Source: Amphiduros pacificus (lineage: Eukaryota > Annelida > Polychaeta > Phyllodocida > Hesionidae). From it: a stretch of 64,000 nucleotides of DNA. A program made the translations under genes and the position numbers. The DNA lies in assembly GCA_949316495.1 (NCBI GenBank), contig OX439009.1:34908155-34972154 (forward strand), in the 5' to 3' direction. The stretch's first letter is position 1. Each line of letters starts with the position of its first letter. Below the pieces are notes generated by a model, which worked only from the letters and a program-made list of their open reading frames with translations, did not search any database and was not told the DNA's origin. Below, piece by piece: positions 36,225-48,855 of this stretch.

Positions 36225-37504
36225 TTTAGCTCTGCTGAGACTTTAGCTCGCAGAGCTTTAGGAGGGGGAAAATGTCTGTCCGTCTGTCTGTCAACATTTC
36301 TTTAAAAATCTTCTTCTCCAAAACTACCAGTACTACATCTTTCATATTTTATATAGAGGTAGATATATAGTTGAAGTTTCAGATTCCTTCAAATCTTAGT
36401 GATGTCACCATTGACATTAGTGTAGTGACCTTGAGGTCACAAATTTTGTACTGAGCATATCTCAGCAACCACTTATTACAGGATATTAAAACTTGGTATG
36501 CAGAAATGTCGTATGTTAAAGCTGTACCTTGTCATACAATTTTAGTCATGTGACCTTTGACCTTGACACATTGACCTTGAATTCAAAATTTGTGAACATG
36601 CCACATCAAAACCATCAGAAGTGAATAAAAAACACTTCATATCTGTTATATACTAACACTATGTTTAAAAATCTTCTCCTCCAAAACTACTAGTAATATT
36701 TGTTTCATATTTAATACAGAGGTAGATAGAGAGTTGAAGATTCAGATTCCTTCAAATCTTAGTGATGTCACCATTGACCTTAATGCTGTGACCTTGATGT
36801 CACAAATATTGTAAGGAGCATATCTCAGCAACCACTCACAAGAAGAAATTAAATCTTGGTATACAGGAATGTCTTATGTTAAAGCTGTCCCTCGTCATAC
36901 AATTTTAGTCATGTGACCTTTGACCTTGACATACTGACCTTGAATTCAAAATTTGTGAAGATGCCACATCACAACCATCAGAAGTGAATGAAAAACACTT
37001 CATATCTGTTATATACTAACACTATGTTTAAAAATCTTCTCCTCCAAAACTACCTGTAATATTTGTTTCATATTTAATACAGAGTTAGATAGAGAGTTGA
37101 AGATTCAGATTCCTTCAAATCTTAGTGATGTCACCATTGACCTTAGTGCAGTGACCTTGATGTCACAAATTTTGTTAGGAGCATATCTCAGCAACTACTT
37201 ATAAGAAGAAATTAAAACTTGGTATACAGAAATGTCTTAGGTCATAGCCGTGCCTCATCATACTTTCTTAGTCATGTGACCATTGACCTTGACACATTGA
37301 CCTTGAATTCAAAATTTGTGAACATGCCACATCATAACCATTAGAAGTGAATTAAATGCACTTCACATCTTCTATATACCAACACTATTTTATACAGATC
37401 TAGATAGAGAGTTGAAGATTTAGATTCCTTCAATTCTCAGTGATGTCACCATTGTCCTTAGTGCAGTGACCTTGAGGTCACAAATTTTGTACTGAGCATA
37501 TCTC
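36225..37504 (+). repeat. Truncated left arm of the foldback element
   Basis: Begins AGCTCTGCTGAGACTTTAGC and a TGTCTGTCCGTCTGTCTG run, then about 3.5 monomers of 363 bp. Perfect TGACCTTTGACCT (DR1) sites at 36551-36563 and 36914-36926. It is cut off at the duplication junction. Its last 170 bp match the inverted right arm at 44230-44400 better than the equivalent left arm. Confidence 0.85.
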
Positions 37505-38163
37505 AGCTATTGTTTACTTAGGTTACTTACATTGAACTATTTATGAACTATTTTATTAAGAACTGTAAAACATCAAATGGTATTTAAAGTCTTTTAAATT
37601 GAATTTTTTTATACAAATTTATTATGTCTATAACTGATATATTGAAAGGATTTTGTTGATGTTTTGTGTTGTTAAGATAACTTACCTATCAAAATGATTT
37701 ATAGATCATATATATCTATTCAAAACATTTATGTTTTTACCATTTATAGGCACTGAATAACCTTTGTGGTTGATTAGCCTTTAAGCCACCATTCATTCAA
37801 TCCTGGGGAAGGTCAGGAATTAGAAGGATCCATCCTCAAGTTCACATATGGTCTTCTCATCCCCAGAGGAATGCATCTGATTGATTAAAAGTTTAATATA
37901 TTTATTTTATCCCTGAATAACTATGTATTTTGTTCAGTCTTGAGTGTTAGATGTTATATTTTGAATAATATAATTTGTTTGCAAATAAGTCCTTGCCATC
38001 TTGAAATAGACAGAGAAAAGTAAGGTGCTTAAACTTAGCAGATAGAGAAAGTGTGGGTGTTGGCTATATCTCACAGTTGACATTGCCCTATGAAAAGAAA
38101 AAAGGAATATATATATATCTACTCCTCTGGCCAAATGGGTCTTGGAGTATTTGTGAGAATTTA

Positions 38164-39134
38164 TCAGACCTCACATATGAATCCATGCAAAGTACTTTGT
38201 TGGCGTATCACTTGCCATGATTCATCATCAGTGTGAATAACAACATAACCATTCTCAATGAGAGGGTTGAGCATCTCAGGATTGGAGGGAAGGTTGTTTG
38301 TGAAGGAGGCTGTTATATATGTGTCACTCCATTTGTATTCATGGTAAAAAGCCTTTTGTACAATTAATCCAAGATAAAGTGTGCATCTGTTTGCTAAAAT
38401 CAGAAAAGTAACATATTCTCAGAATCATTTAATATGTTCTATTTATTATACCTGTACAGAGGCCACGGGCCGTGGCGCAGTTGGTTAGGGCGCCAGCATA
38501 TTAGCACCAGTTCCTCTGTGGTGATCCAAAGGTCGTGGGTTCGAACTCCTGCCGTGCCGGGATTGAACTCATGATACAATTTCCCACATGAGCTGAGGCC
38601 TGTGCCAAAGGGTTAACCCGTTGTCCTTGTAAATCTGTGACCGGTCGGGTTGTCATGTCAAGGACCTGCGACATGACAATTCAGTGAGGCAGCACTATAT
38701 CTGCTACAAGTAGGTCTCATCACGAAATAACTGAAATAATGTTGAAAGTGATGTAAAACCCCAAACAAACAAACAAATATACCTGTACATTATTTTATCT
38801 GAATAGAGTGTTCATTAATATTGGCAATGGAACATAAATGACCCTCATCCATGAAAAATCATGTCTACTTTTTTATACATTTTCCTGATATTAGTTTTCT
38901 TTTTTTAAATGTCACAGTATCACTTCAAATGAGAAATATTCAACTTACATGTTCCACATGTGTCAGTCAGAAAACTTGCAAGTGCATTTTGCTCCTGTTG
39001 ATTTCCAACATTCACCAGGTGTCCATTAGAGGCAGCTTCACAGAATGTCTGAGCATCACTAAATGATTTTTGATCTGTCACTGATGCAAAGTAGCAGAAT
39101 GATTCATCCACTTCAGTATATCTTGGTGGACAAC
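38164..39134 (-). CDS. C-type lectin domain, two exons (39134-38949, 38393-38164), copy 2
   Basis: Identical, as far as I could compare, to the copy 5,320 bp to the left, including splice sites, stop codon and the intronic SINE. Either a very recent gene duplication or an assembly duplication. Confidence 0.75.
38459..38777 (+). mobile_element. tRNA-derived SINE, copy 2 duplicated
   Basis: Same insertion as 33139-33457, carried along by the 5,320-bp duplication; the flanking duplications are the same. Confidence 0.95.
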
Positions 39135-39829
39135 CTAATTTATAATTAGATATATTATATAAAAGCTTGATAGACCATTATCATTATTTTGATTACAGCC
39201 ATACCACATGTATCTTGACCAAGAGTTATTCTGTATGTATCACAATTTTGAAACATTCTGGGCAACCTGTCGCTTTTAATATATTTGGATGGCATACAAG
39301 GGAAACAAAATTTAAAAATACTTCAAAAACAATATTTCAAACAAAAGAACAAACTCATTCAGTTTTGAAGAGACTAGTGAGTAGATTTCTTAAATACTGA
39401 GTAGATTTCACAATAGGTAAGATGGAGTATTGTTGTAAAATGTATTCAATCTATTTCTAATTGGTGTTAGATCAATAAAAAAAATTGTTTCAACTTTTTC
39501 TTAATATAAGCTTGGTAGAACACTTGGGGTGGTGGATTTTGGGAGCATAATTTTTACCCCATCGACTGCTTCCAAACTGGAAAGCTATGATATCACTTAA
39601 TATGGTCATTTTTTAAACAATATATAGGTATTTCCAGGATATGTCCACAAACCTTTTTAAAAGCAATGGTTAGCAATATAACATTCATATAGAGATGTGG
39701 AGATTTGGTTGAGGTTGGATGATGGCACAAAGAGCCTTGTCACCTTTTTGAGTCAGAGGCAGGTGGGTGAATGGAATCTACACCCTTACAGTAGAGTCTA
39801 GTTTGATATGGCTACATCATTCTGTATAT

Positions 39830-41450
39830 AAATGACTGGTGGCTTAAAGGCATGTCAACGTCAACTCTGACTAGATATATGATTTATAAAGTCAATATGA
39901 TATGTAAACAACCGTAACAACACAAAATATCAACAAAAACATATCAACATTTCAGTTATAGACATGATAAACATGTAAAAATAAATTCATTTTAAAAGAT
40001 TTGTTGCAGATGGATGATGACACAAAGAGTCTTGTCTTCATGTTTTGTAGTGAGGGGCAGGTGGGTGATGGAAATCACACCATAGAAGCGCACCATAGTA
40101 GGGCATTCTTTACACAGTATATATAATGAGCTCTGCAGCATCTTTTTGGAAAAATAATGTCAACACAAAGTACAGTTCCATTGTCAATATAAGAATGTTT
40201 ATCATTTCCTTTCTTAAAAAAAACATTTTTTTATTTTGAATGTACCCTTAGAGCCAATAGATTAGTTCCATCCACAGCTGTAAGAGTAACTCGGAACTAT
40301 GAAATTGATTTATTGGTCCAAGTTGTTACAAGTACGGATAAGTATTGATAATGATAGCAAGAAATATAAAATTACATAATGATGAAAATGTAAATATTTG
40401 ATTTATGTAATATTTTTGTATACAGATACAGTAAATGAATGGAGTAAATTGTTTTAATTGAGAAAGGTTTATACAATATGAATTGAATGCTTATACATTA
40501 GATAAGTAAGAATATCTTTCAAATGTACCCAAGACATAAGTATGATACTTCATCACATATGTATGATACATGAGATCACAGATGGTTTAGTTACTTTAGA
40601 TTAAATGTACAAGAGAGATATAGATGTGAACTCTGGTTTTCATTGGCAGAAAAGGCTTTACTTTATTTATGATGACATAAACTATTTTATTTTTGTGATC
40701 TGTCCATGTTTAGCTTTCATTTATAGTTATACCAAGGAAGATAAATTGTTTAGTTCTTTCCATATTTGAATTTGCAGATAATCTGGTTTAATATTTTAAT
40801 TAAGTTTTTTAATATTGAGAGATAGTTTGTTACTTTTACACGTCATTAATATTTGAGTTCATTGTTGAGAGTCAAATGTATTTTTAAATTGTTTATTAAG
40901 TGCTTAAAGATAATATTTTGTGTGTCAGCTTAAGTTGTGGCATCTGTATGAACAGAACTTCAAACAATTTACTTACATTTGAAATATCATTTATAAATAT
41001 ATATTTAGTATTGGGCCTAAAATAGATCCTTGTTATATTCCAGTTTTTATCATTGTTATTTGAGAATTAATTTTATCAACATATCAGTTATTTGTCATGA
41101 GTATTAGATGTTATATTTTGAATGATAAAATTTGTTTGCAAATAGGTCTTTGCCATCTTGCAATAGACAGAGAAAAGTAAGGTGCTTAAACCTAGCAATC
41201 TGGTCAAGAGTATTAAATTATTTTGATAGGTCCAGATATATATTGGTTGCTCTATCATTCTAATCAATATCTGCAGGTATTCTGCCAATGACTTCTAGTG
41301 CAGTAAATTCTGTACTGCACTCAGTCTGAAACCCATATTGACTACTAAAGGAATGTTTCTTAAAAACAACCTTTTCAAATACTTGAAGATAAGGATAATT
41401 TGTCTGTAATTGGTAAATATTTGCTCATCATGCTAGTTTTGGTGTTAATT
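39830..41450 (-). mobile_element. Decayed antisense LINE, copy in unit 2
   Basis: Duplicate of 34510-36130 at an offset of 5,320 bp; same motifs and same decay. Confidence 0.75.
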
Positions 41451-41544
41451 CATCTATAATTGTAATTGTTGTTTCTTCAGTTTTTAAAAGAAATTTTTTT
41501 TAAAAAGTTTTTAAAAGTCTAATAATTCCCTTTTTGGGGTATTT

Positions 41545-44500
41545 TTTAGCTCTGCTGAGACTTTAGCTCGCAGAGCTTTAGGAGGGGGAAAATGTCTGTC
41601 CGTCTGTCTGTCAACATTTCTTTAAAAATCTTCTTCTCCAAAACTACCAGTACTACATCTTTCATATTTTATATAGAGGTAGATATATAGTTGAAGTTTC
41701 AGATTCCTTCAAATCTTAGTGATGTCACCATTGACATTAGTGTAGTGACCTTGAGGTCACAAATTTTGTACTGAGCATATCTCAGCAACCACTTATTACA
41801 GGATATTAAAACTTGGTATGCAGAAATGTCGTATGTTAAAGCTGTACCTTGTCATACAATTTTAGTCATGTGACCTTTGACCTTGACACATTGACCTTGA
41901 ATTCAAAATTTGTGAACATGCCACATCAAAACCATCAGAAGTGAATAAAAAACACTTCATATCTGTTATATACTAACACTATGTTTAAAAATCTTCTCCT
42001 CCAAAACTACTAGTAATATTTGTTTCATATTTAATACAGAGGTAGATAGAGAGTTGAAGATTCAGATTCCTTCAAATCTTAGTGATGTCACCATTGACCT
42101 TAATGCTGTGACCTTGATGTCACAAATATTGTAAGGAGCATATCTCAGCAACCACTCACAAGAAGAAATTAAATCTTGGTATACAGGAATGTCTTATGTT
42201 AAAGCTGTCCCTCGTCATACAATTTTAGTCATGTGACCTTTGACCTTGACATACTGACCTTGAATTCAAAATTTGTGAAGATGCCACATCACAACCATCA
42301 GAAGTGAATGAAAAACACTTCATATCTGTTATATACTAACACTATGTTTAAAAATCTTCTCCTCCAAAACTACCTGTAATATTTGTTTCATATTTAATAC
42401 AGAGTTAGATAGAGAGTTGAAGATTCAGATTCCTTCAAATCTTAGTGATGTCACCATTGACCTTAGTGCAGTGACCTTGATGTCACAAATTTTGTTAGGA
42501 GCATATCTCAGCAACTACTTATAAGAAGAAATTAAAACTTGGTATACAGAAATGTCTTAGGTCATAGCCGTGCCTCATCATACTTTCTTAGTCATGTGAC
42601 CATTGACCTTGACACATTGACCTTGAATTCAAAATTTGTGAACATGCCACATCAAAACCATCAGAAGTGAATAAAAAACACTTCATATCTGTTATATACT
42701 AACACTATGTTTAAAAATCTTCTCCTCCAAAACTACTAGTAATATTTGTTTCATATTTAATACAGAGGTAGATAGAGAGTTGAAGATTCAGATTCCTTCA
42801 AATCTTAGTGATGTCACCATTGACCTTAATGCTGTGACCTTGATGTCACAAATATTGTAAGGAGCATATCTCAGCAACCACTCACAAGAAGAAATTAAAT
42901 CTTGGTATACAGGAATGTCTTATGTTAAAGCTGTCCCTCGTCATACAATTTTAGTCATGTGACCTTTGACCTTGACATACTGACCTTGAATTCAAAATTT
43001 GTGAAGATGCCACATCACAACCATCAGAAGTGAATGAAAAACACTTCATATCTGTTATATACTAACACTATGTTTAAAAATCTTCTCCTCCAAAACTACC
43101 TGTAATATTTGTTTCATATTTAATACAGAGTTAGATAGAGAGTTGAAGATTCAGATTCCTTCAAATCTTAGTGATGTCACCATTGACCTTAGTGCAGTGA
43201 CCTTGATGTCACAAATTTTGTTAGGAGCATATCTCAGCAACTACTTATAAGAAGAAATTAAAACTTGGTATACAGAAATGTCTTAGGTCATAGCCGTGCC
43301 TCATCATACTTTCTTAGTCATGTGACCATTGACCTTGACACATTGACCTTGAATTCAAAATTTGTGAACATGCCACATCATAACCATTAGAAGTGAATTA
43401 AATGCACTTCATATCTTCTATATACCAACACTATTTTATTCAGAGTTAGATAGAGAGTTGAAGATTCAGATTCCTTCAAATCTTAGTGATGTCACCATTG
43501 ACCTTAGTGCAGTGACCTTGATGTCACAATTTTTGTAAGGAGCATATCTCAGCAACCACTTATAGGAAGAAATTAAAACTTGGTATACAGAAATGTCTTA
43601 GGTCATAGCCCTGCCTCGTAATACTTTCTTAGTCATGTGACCTTTGTCCTTGACACATTGACCTTGAATTCAAAATTTGTGTGCATGCAAAATCTCACAA
43701 CCATTAAAAGTGGAGCAGACTTGAGCAGATGATGATTTTGACCAATCAAAATGCATGTTACATATCAAATTTGGCCCCATTTTGTTATCTTGATTCTCAT
43801 TGGCTATGTTATTCAAAATGGCAGCCTCCTTGACAACTTAGTGATAGCTCTTAGATTTTTGAAAAAATCATGACAAAATGGAAAAAGAGCTGAGTCTAAT
43901 GGAAAATAGATAGAATTAGACCTCAGAAAATACAACATCTTGCCTGAATCTTGCCTGAATCTTCAACTCTCTATCTACCTCTGTATTAAATATGAAACAA
44001 ATATTACTAGTAGTTTTGGAGGAGAATTTTAAACATAGTGTTAGTATATAACAGATATGAAGTGTTTTTTATTCACTTCTGATGGTTGTGATGTGGCATG
44101 TTCACAAATTTTGAATTCAAGGTCAGTATGTCAAGGACAAAGGTCACATGACTAAGAAAGTATTACGAGGCAGGGCTATGACCTAAGACATTTCTGCATA
44201 CCAAGTTTTAATTTCCTCTAATAAGTGGTTGCTGAGATATGCTCAGTACAAAATTTGTGACCTCAAGGTCACTGCACTAAGGACAATGGTGACATCACTG
44301 AGAATTGAAGGAATCTAAATCTTCAACTCTCTATCTAGATCTGTATAAAATAGTGTTGGTATATAGAAGATGTGAAGTGCATTTAATTCACTTCTAATGG
44401 TTATGATGTGGCATGTTCACATTTTTTGAATTCAAGGTCAATGTGTCAAGGTCAAAGGTCACATGACTAAGAAAGTATGATGAGGCATGGCTATGACCTA

Positions 44501-45170
44501 AGACATTTCTGTATACCAAGTTTTAATTTCTTCTTATAAGTAGTTGCTGAGATATGCTCCTTACAAAATTTGTGACATCAAGGTCACTGCACTAAGGTCA
44601 ATGGTGACATCACTAAGATTTGAAGGAATCTGAATCTTCAATTCTCTATCTAACTCTGTATTAAATATGAAACAAATATTACATGTAGTTTTGGAGGAGA
44701 AGATTTTTAAACATAGTGTTAGTATCTATATAACAGATATGAAGTGTTTTTTATTCACTTCTGATGGTTGTGATGTGGCATGTTCACAAATTTTGAATTC
44801 AAGGTCAGTATGTCAAGGTCAAAGGTCACATGACTAAAATTGTATGACAAGGTACAGCTTTAACATAAGACATTTCTGCATACCAAGTTTTAATTTCCTC
44901 TAATAAGTGGTTGCTGAGATATGCTCAGTACAAAATTTGTGACCTCAAGGTCACTGCACTAAGGTCAATGGTGACATCACTAAGATTTGAAGGAATCTGA
45001 ATCTTCACCTATATATCTACCTCTATATAAAATATGAAAGATATAGTACTGGTAGTTTTGGAGGAGAAGATTTTTAAAGAAATGTTGACAGACGGACGGA
45101 CAGACAGACGGACAGACATTTTCCCCCCTCCTAAAGCTCTGCGAGCTAAAGTCTCAGCAGAGCTAAAAAG
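41545..45170. mobile_element. Foldback element with arms made of 363-bp repeats
   Basis: The left end AGCTCTGCTGAGACTTTAGC (41548) and right end GCTAAAGTCTCAGCAGAGCT (45146-45165) are perfect inverted copies. They continue inward through TGTCTGTC/GACAGACA runs into arms of tandem 363-bp monomers. The left arm is about 2.15 kb, the right arm about 1.2 kb, separated by a 240-bp AT-rich loop (43705-43945). No coding capacity. Perfect DR1 motifs lie at 41871, 42234, 42960 (TGACCTTTGACCT) and 44449, 44816 (AGGTCAAAGGTCA). Long TIRs with tandem subrepeats are a hallmark of foldback-type DNA elements. Confidence 0.85.
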
Positions 45171-45175
45171 GAGTT

Positions 45176-45460
45176 ATAAGATGCCCAGATCTGGTTGTAG
45201 TTTCTGAGGAGGAGAAAGTGGATGAGCTGAAAGACTGGGATGTTGTTCAATGTAAACGGATTTGTATTAAAAAGGATGGTGCTAAAGTTCCGATCAATAC
45301 ATTTTTTCTGACATTTGAAGCAGTGCAGCTTCCAACATCTATTAAAGTTGGATATTTAAATGTCCGAGCTGATGTTTTTTTTCCAAACCCTCTGCATTGC
45401 TTCAAGTGTCAGTGGATTTGGTCTATGTAAATGGAATGTCACATATGCAAAACTGTCAAA
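45176..45460 (+). mobile_element. LINE ORF1 (gag-like) fragment
   Basis: Open frame contains CKRICIKKDGAKVPINTFF, then LTFEAVQLPTSIKVGYL and FFPNPLHCFKCQ, the end of a LINE ORF1 leading into its zinc knuckle. Lies directly next to the foldback element's right end. Truncated both sides. Confidence 0.7.
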
Positions 45461-45689
45461 CTTTAGTCTTCAAGGAGAAACATTTTTAATATGAGCTTAA
45501 AGTCCAGCAAACATTATTTTCATTTATCTGGTTCTACTGTAATCATTGGCCTATTTTTGTATATTTTTCACCTGCATGTTTAAATACATATATATTATGA
45601 GAGTGGTCTTTTCCTTTAATTCTAAGATACCACAGACTTGTCAACAGATTATATATGTAGCCTGATAAGCTTTTATTAAACCATTAAAG

Positions 45690-47200
45690 GACATCAAACT
45701 ATAGAATAGAATTGGTCCCCTGGAAATATACTTATGAATAGCTGAGGAATCTGACTGATAGTTTCAGAGAAAGTCAAATATGCATAGCAAAAAAACGTTA
45801 TAAACCCTCCTATCCCACCTATACCCACATTTCACTCAATAATACTCTCATGTTCAGGAAACAAAATAAAAAAATTCAGAACATTTACATACAGATGTAT
45901 CTGATACATATAATGAAGATCAATTCATTCAAATTTGCCATATATATTTATTTACATAACATTCACAATGATGGGTTTGTGTTTAAATGCAAGCACCAGT
46001 TTATTACTCAGATCAAAACACTCAGCAGTAAAAACAGTGCTCCCTTTCATCATCACAATCTTTGACAAGGTATATATATATATACCTTATACCTATGTAA
46101 GTTATAAACATGACACAAGGCTGGAGTCTGGGGTGATAGAGATGTGATTATCATGCACACATTAACAGATGAGATATCTGACAATTTGATTAACACAGAG
46201 AAGCAGCATGATTTTGGGTTTTATAAGGGTGTACATCACTTTCAATATTATTTCAATTATATCTTGAGACATAATTGCAGCAGATATAGTAAACATGTTT
46301 ATTCAAAATAATAAATAATTGTCTGTATCGCTACATGAAACAGAACTAGGTTTTTCTGATACTACCTGCTCAAGATTTATAAATATATTTTTATTTCTTT
46401 TTGTCTAATGCATTACTCACACTATCTTTAATCAAAGCAGAATGGCAATCCTTACTACATTCCCAGCCATTCCTCATTTATCACAATTGGTAATGCTGTA
46501 ATCTCCTTGACTACAATTATGCTTCAACAAATCGAAATCTATGCTCCATTTATCTCAAACTTTGCACACAAAAAGACGGAATCAGACAGCAGCAGTTTCT
46601 GGGGTTTTTTTTTACTTCAATCTTCTTTCATCATATTTCTGACCCTCTGCAAAATCTATGGATGAGCAGGTAGTGCAGTATTTATCAAGATATACATAGC
46701 TTTTTCTAGTACGGTCAGCTATAAATATACAATCAGAGAATGGATAACCTTTCTTCTATCAAATTTTCCTGTTTATATATATTTAACCATAGGTCAATGG
46801 CCTTAGAGCTATGCTGATAATTGCTTTTTGTAATGTTTGTGAACATTTTCTGCAAATTGGTCTAAAAATGTCCATTAAAATCCATTCCCAGAGCAGACTT
46901 GAGCAGATCATAATTTTGAATTATATGTGTTACATATTGAATTTGGCCCTAACTTGTCATCTCAATTCTCAGGTTAATATTTGTCATGTTTTTGAAAATG
47001 TCTGCCTCCATGACAACCGATGATAGCTATTAGATTTTAGATAGAAGTGGCCCCCTGAAAATACAACATCTGACCTACTAATAGCTGAGAACTCCAGTCG
47101 TTTCAGAGAAGATCAAAGTTGACAGACAGAGAGGATGACAGAAAATTTCTCCCCCATAACTGCAGAAGCTATGCTATGCATAGCTAAAATAAATCTTAAA
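45690..47200. repeat. Scattered relatives of the foldback loop and a degenerate SINE
   Basis: 46890-47200 resembles the loop at 43712-43950 (GAGCAGACTTGAGCAGAT, TTTGGCCC, GATAGCT-TTAGATTTT) and ends in a GACAGACAGA run and AGCTAAAAT. 45690-45800 shares the AATTGGTCCCCTG part. 46215-46290 is a decayed antisense SINE tail (TACATCACTTTCAATATTAT). The rest of 45460-47800 shows nothing else. Confidence 0.55.
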
Positions 47201-47934
47201 ATACTTCAACAAAATATATACAAATGTTTTTCAACAGCATACAGAAAATGTATGAAAGTCTAAAAGTACTCTCATTACAGTTACATTTTCTTCAGATGAA
47301 ATCTAATATTTAATACTTCTTTTATTAACTTTGATACAGAATGATTTGATTCTGGAGCTCCCTGTTAAATGTGCTGATTCCATGTTTGACTAAGAAAAAT
47401 GCTCGGGAAGATGTTATATAACTATTGATGTCACAATGCAGATATTTTATGGTGTTCTTTCAAAGCAAGATTCATGAAATATTTAAATTAAAACATCTGT
47501 CAGTGAGACAAATTTGTATAACATCTTACAAAAATATCCTGAATTGCAATACTTATACTGCATAGTACAACACAATTAGTTTGTTGTGTTAAATATACAT
47601 CAGCTAATGTTTCCTCATAATGGAATGATTCTGTTTATTTTATTAGGAATGTGAAGAATTTTCATTTAAGCTAAATAGATATGTTAACAGTGCTCTGTTA
47701 TTAATAATTACTATATATAACATTTGAAGTGTGAGAAAGTGATCAACAGAATAATGACTTCACATTACATCAAGTGATATGTGCAGGATATTCTCATTAA
47801 TGTAGCTTATCTGGCACACTGGATGGATGGATGCATGGATGGATGATGGGTCTGGACGGCTTATTTTTTCCAGAAAACATTCTGTACATTGTTGGACATG
47901 CTGGACGGCCAAAGTTGTGTGTCTCATCTAACAT

Positions 47935-48110
47935 GGATGGAGTTTATCTGTGTCTCATCAAATACTGAGTCTCTAGATGGTTTGTGTCTTATCAAATACT
48001 GAGGCTTTAGAATGGTTTACAGGTGTGTGCCTCGTAAAATACTGAGTCTCTAAGTGGTGTGTCTCATCAAATACTGAGGCTTTAGAGTGGTTTTCAGGTC
48101 ATGACAAATA
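47935..48110. repeat. Imperfect tandem of about 45-50 bp
   Basis: Alternating ATCAAATACTGAGTCTCTA and ATCAAATACTGAGGCTTTAG units, four in all, next to the 48-bp minisatellite. Confidence 0.75.
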
Positions 48111-48132
48111 TTCAGGCTACAGAGAGTCTGTG

Positions 48133-48685
48133 TCACATCTTGACAGCTTGTCTGTTCCTTGTCAGTACTGCTTTACTATGGTTGTCCATACTTGACAGCT
48201 TGTCTGTTCCTTGTATTGCTTTGCTATGGCTGTCCATACTTGACAGCTTGTCTGTTCCTTGTATTGCTTTGCTATGGCTGTCCATACTTGACAGCTTGTC
48301 TGTTCCTTGTATTGCTTTGCTATGGCTGTCCATACTTGACAGCTTGTCTGTTCCTTGTATTGCTTTGCTATGGCTCTCCATACTTGACAGCTTGTCTGTT
48401 CCTTGTATTGCTTTGCTATGGCTCTCCATACTTGACAGCTTGTCTGTTCCTTGTATTGCTTTGCTATGGCTGTCCATACTTGACAGCTTGTCTGTTCCTT
48501 GTCAGTACTGCTTTACTATGGCTGTCCATACTTGACAGCTTGTCTGTTCCTTGTATTGCTTTGCTATGGCTGTCCATACTTGACAGCTTGTCTGTTCCTT
48601 GTATTGCTTTGCTATGGCTCTCCATACTTGACAGCTTGTCTGTTCCTTGTCAGTACAGCTTTGCTATGGTTGTCCATACTTGGGT
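48133..48685. repeat. 48-bp minisatellite, about 11-12 copies
   Basis: Unit TACTTGACAGCTTGTCTGTT, CCTTGTATTGCTTTGCTATG, GCTGTCCA, with a variant having CAGTACTGC in place of ATTGC. Opens repetitive frames on both strands that are not genes. Lies just past the poly(A) signal of CFAP20DC. Confidence 0.96.
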
Positions 48686-48748
48686 GAATAAATTAATACT
48701 GATGTGGAATGTCTGTGGCAATTTTTAGAAACATTTAAATTGGAACAC

Positions 48749-48754
48749 TTTATT
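48749..48754 (-). terminator. Poly(A) signal of CFAP20DC
   Basis: AATAAA on the minus strand, about 100 nt after the stop codon of the last exon. It is the first such hexamer downstream. The 48-bp minisatellite begins shortly beyond it, probably just outside the transcript. Confidence 0.65.
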
Positions 48755-48855
48755 GGATTCCTTAGTGATGCACGATTTGATCATTATCTACAATTTTCCA
48801 GATATTGAAGACTGCAGAGTGACCTCGTTTGAGTGAATATATATTTGAAGGTGCT

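Larger units (their letters stand above)
32185..37504. repeat. 5,320-bp tandem duplication, unit 1
   Basis: Repeated with an offset of exactly 5,320 bp. I found only two or three differences when scanning (for example at 34571 and around 36180). It contains a LINE 3' end, C-type lectin exons with a SINE between them, an antisense decayed LINE (34510-36130) and a truncated arm of the foldback element (from 36225). The junction at 37504/37505 has AGC microhomology. Confidence 0.95.
37505..42655. repeat. 5,320-bp tandem duplication, unit 2
   Basis: Second copy. It tracks unit 1 to about 42655, where the foldback arm continues with additional 363-bp repeats instead of ending. The unit with the intact foldback element is probably the original right end. 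Confidence 0.95.

Noticed and set aside
48101-48728. Leucine-rich hydrophobic repeat protein frames
   Set aside because: 48-bp minisatellite; frames on both strands with no flanking unique coding sequence.
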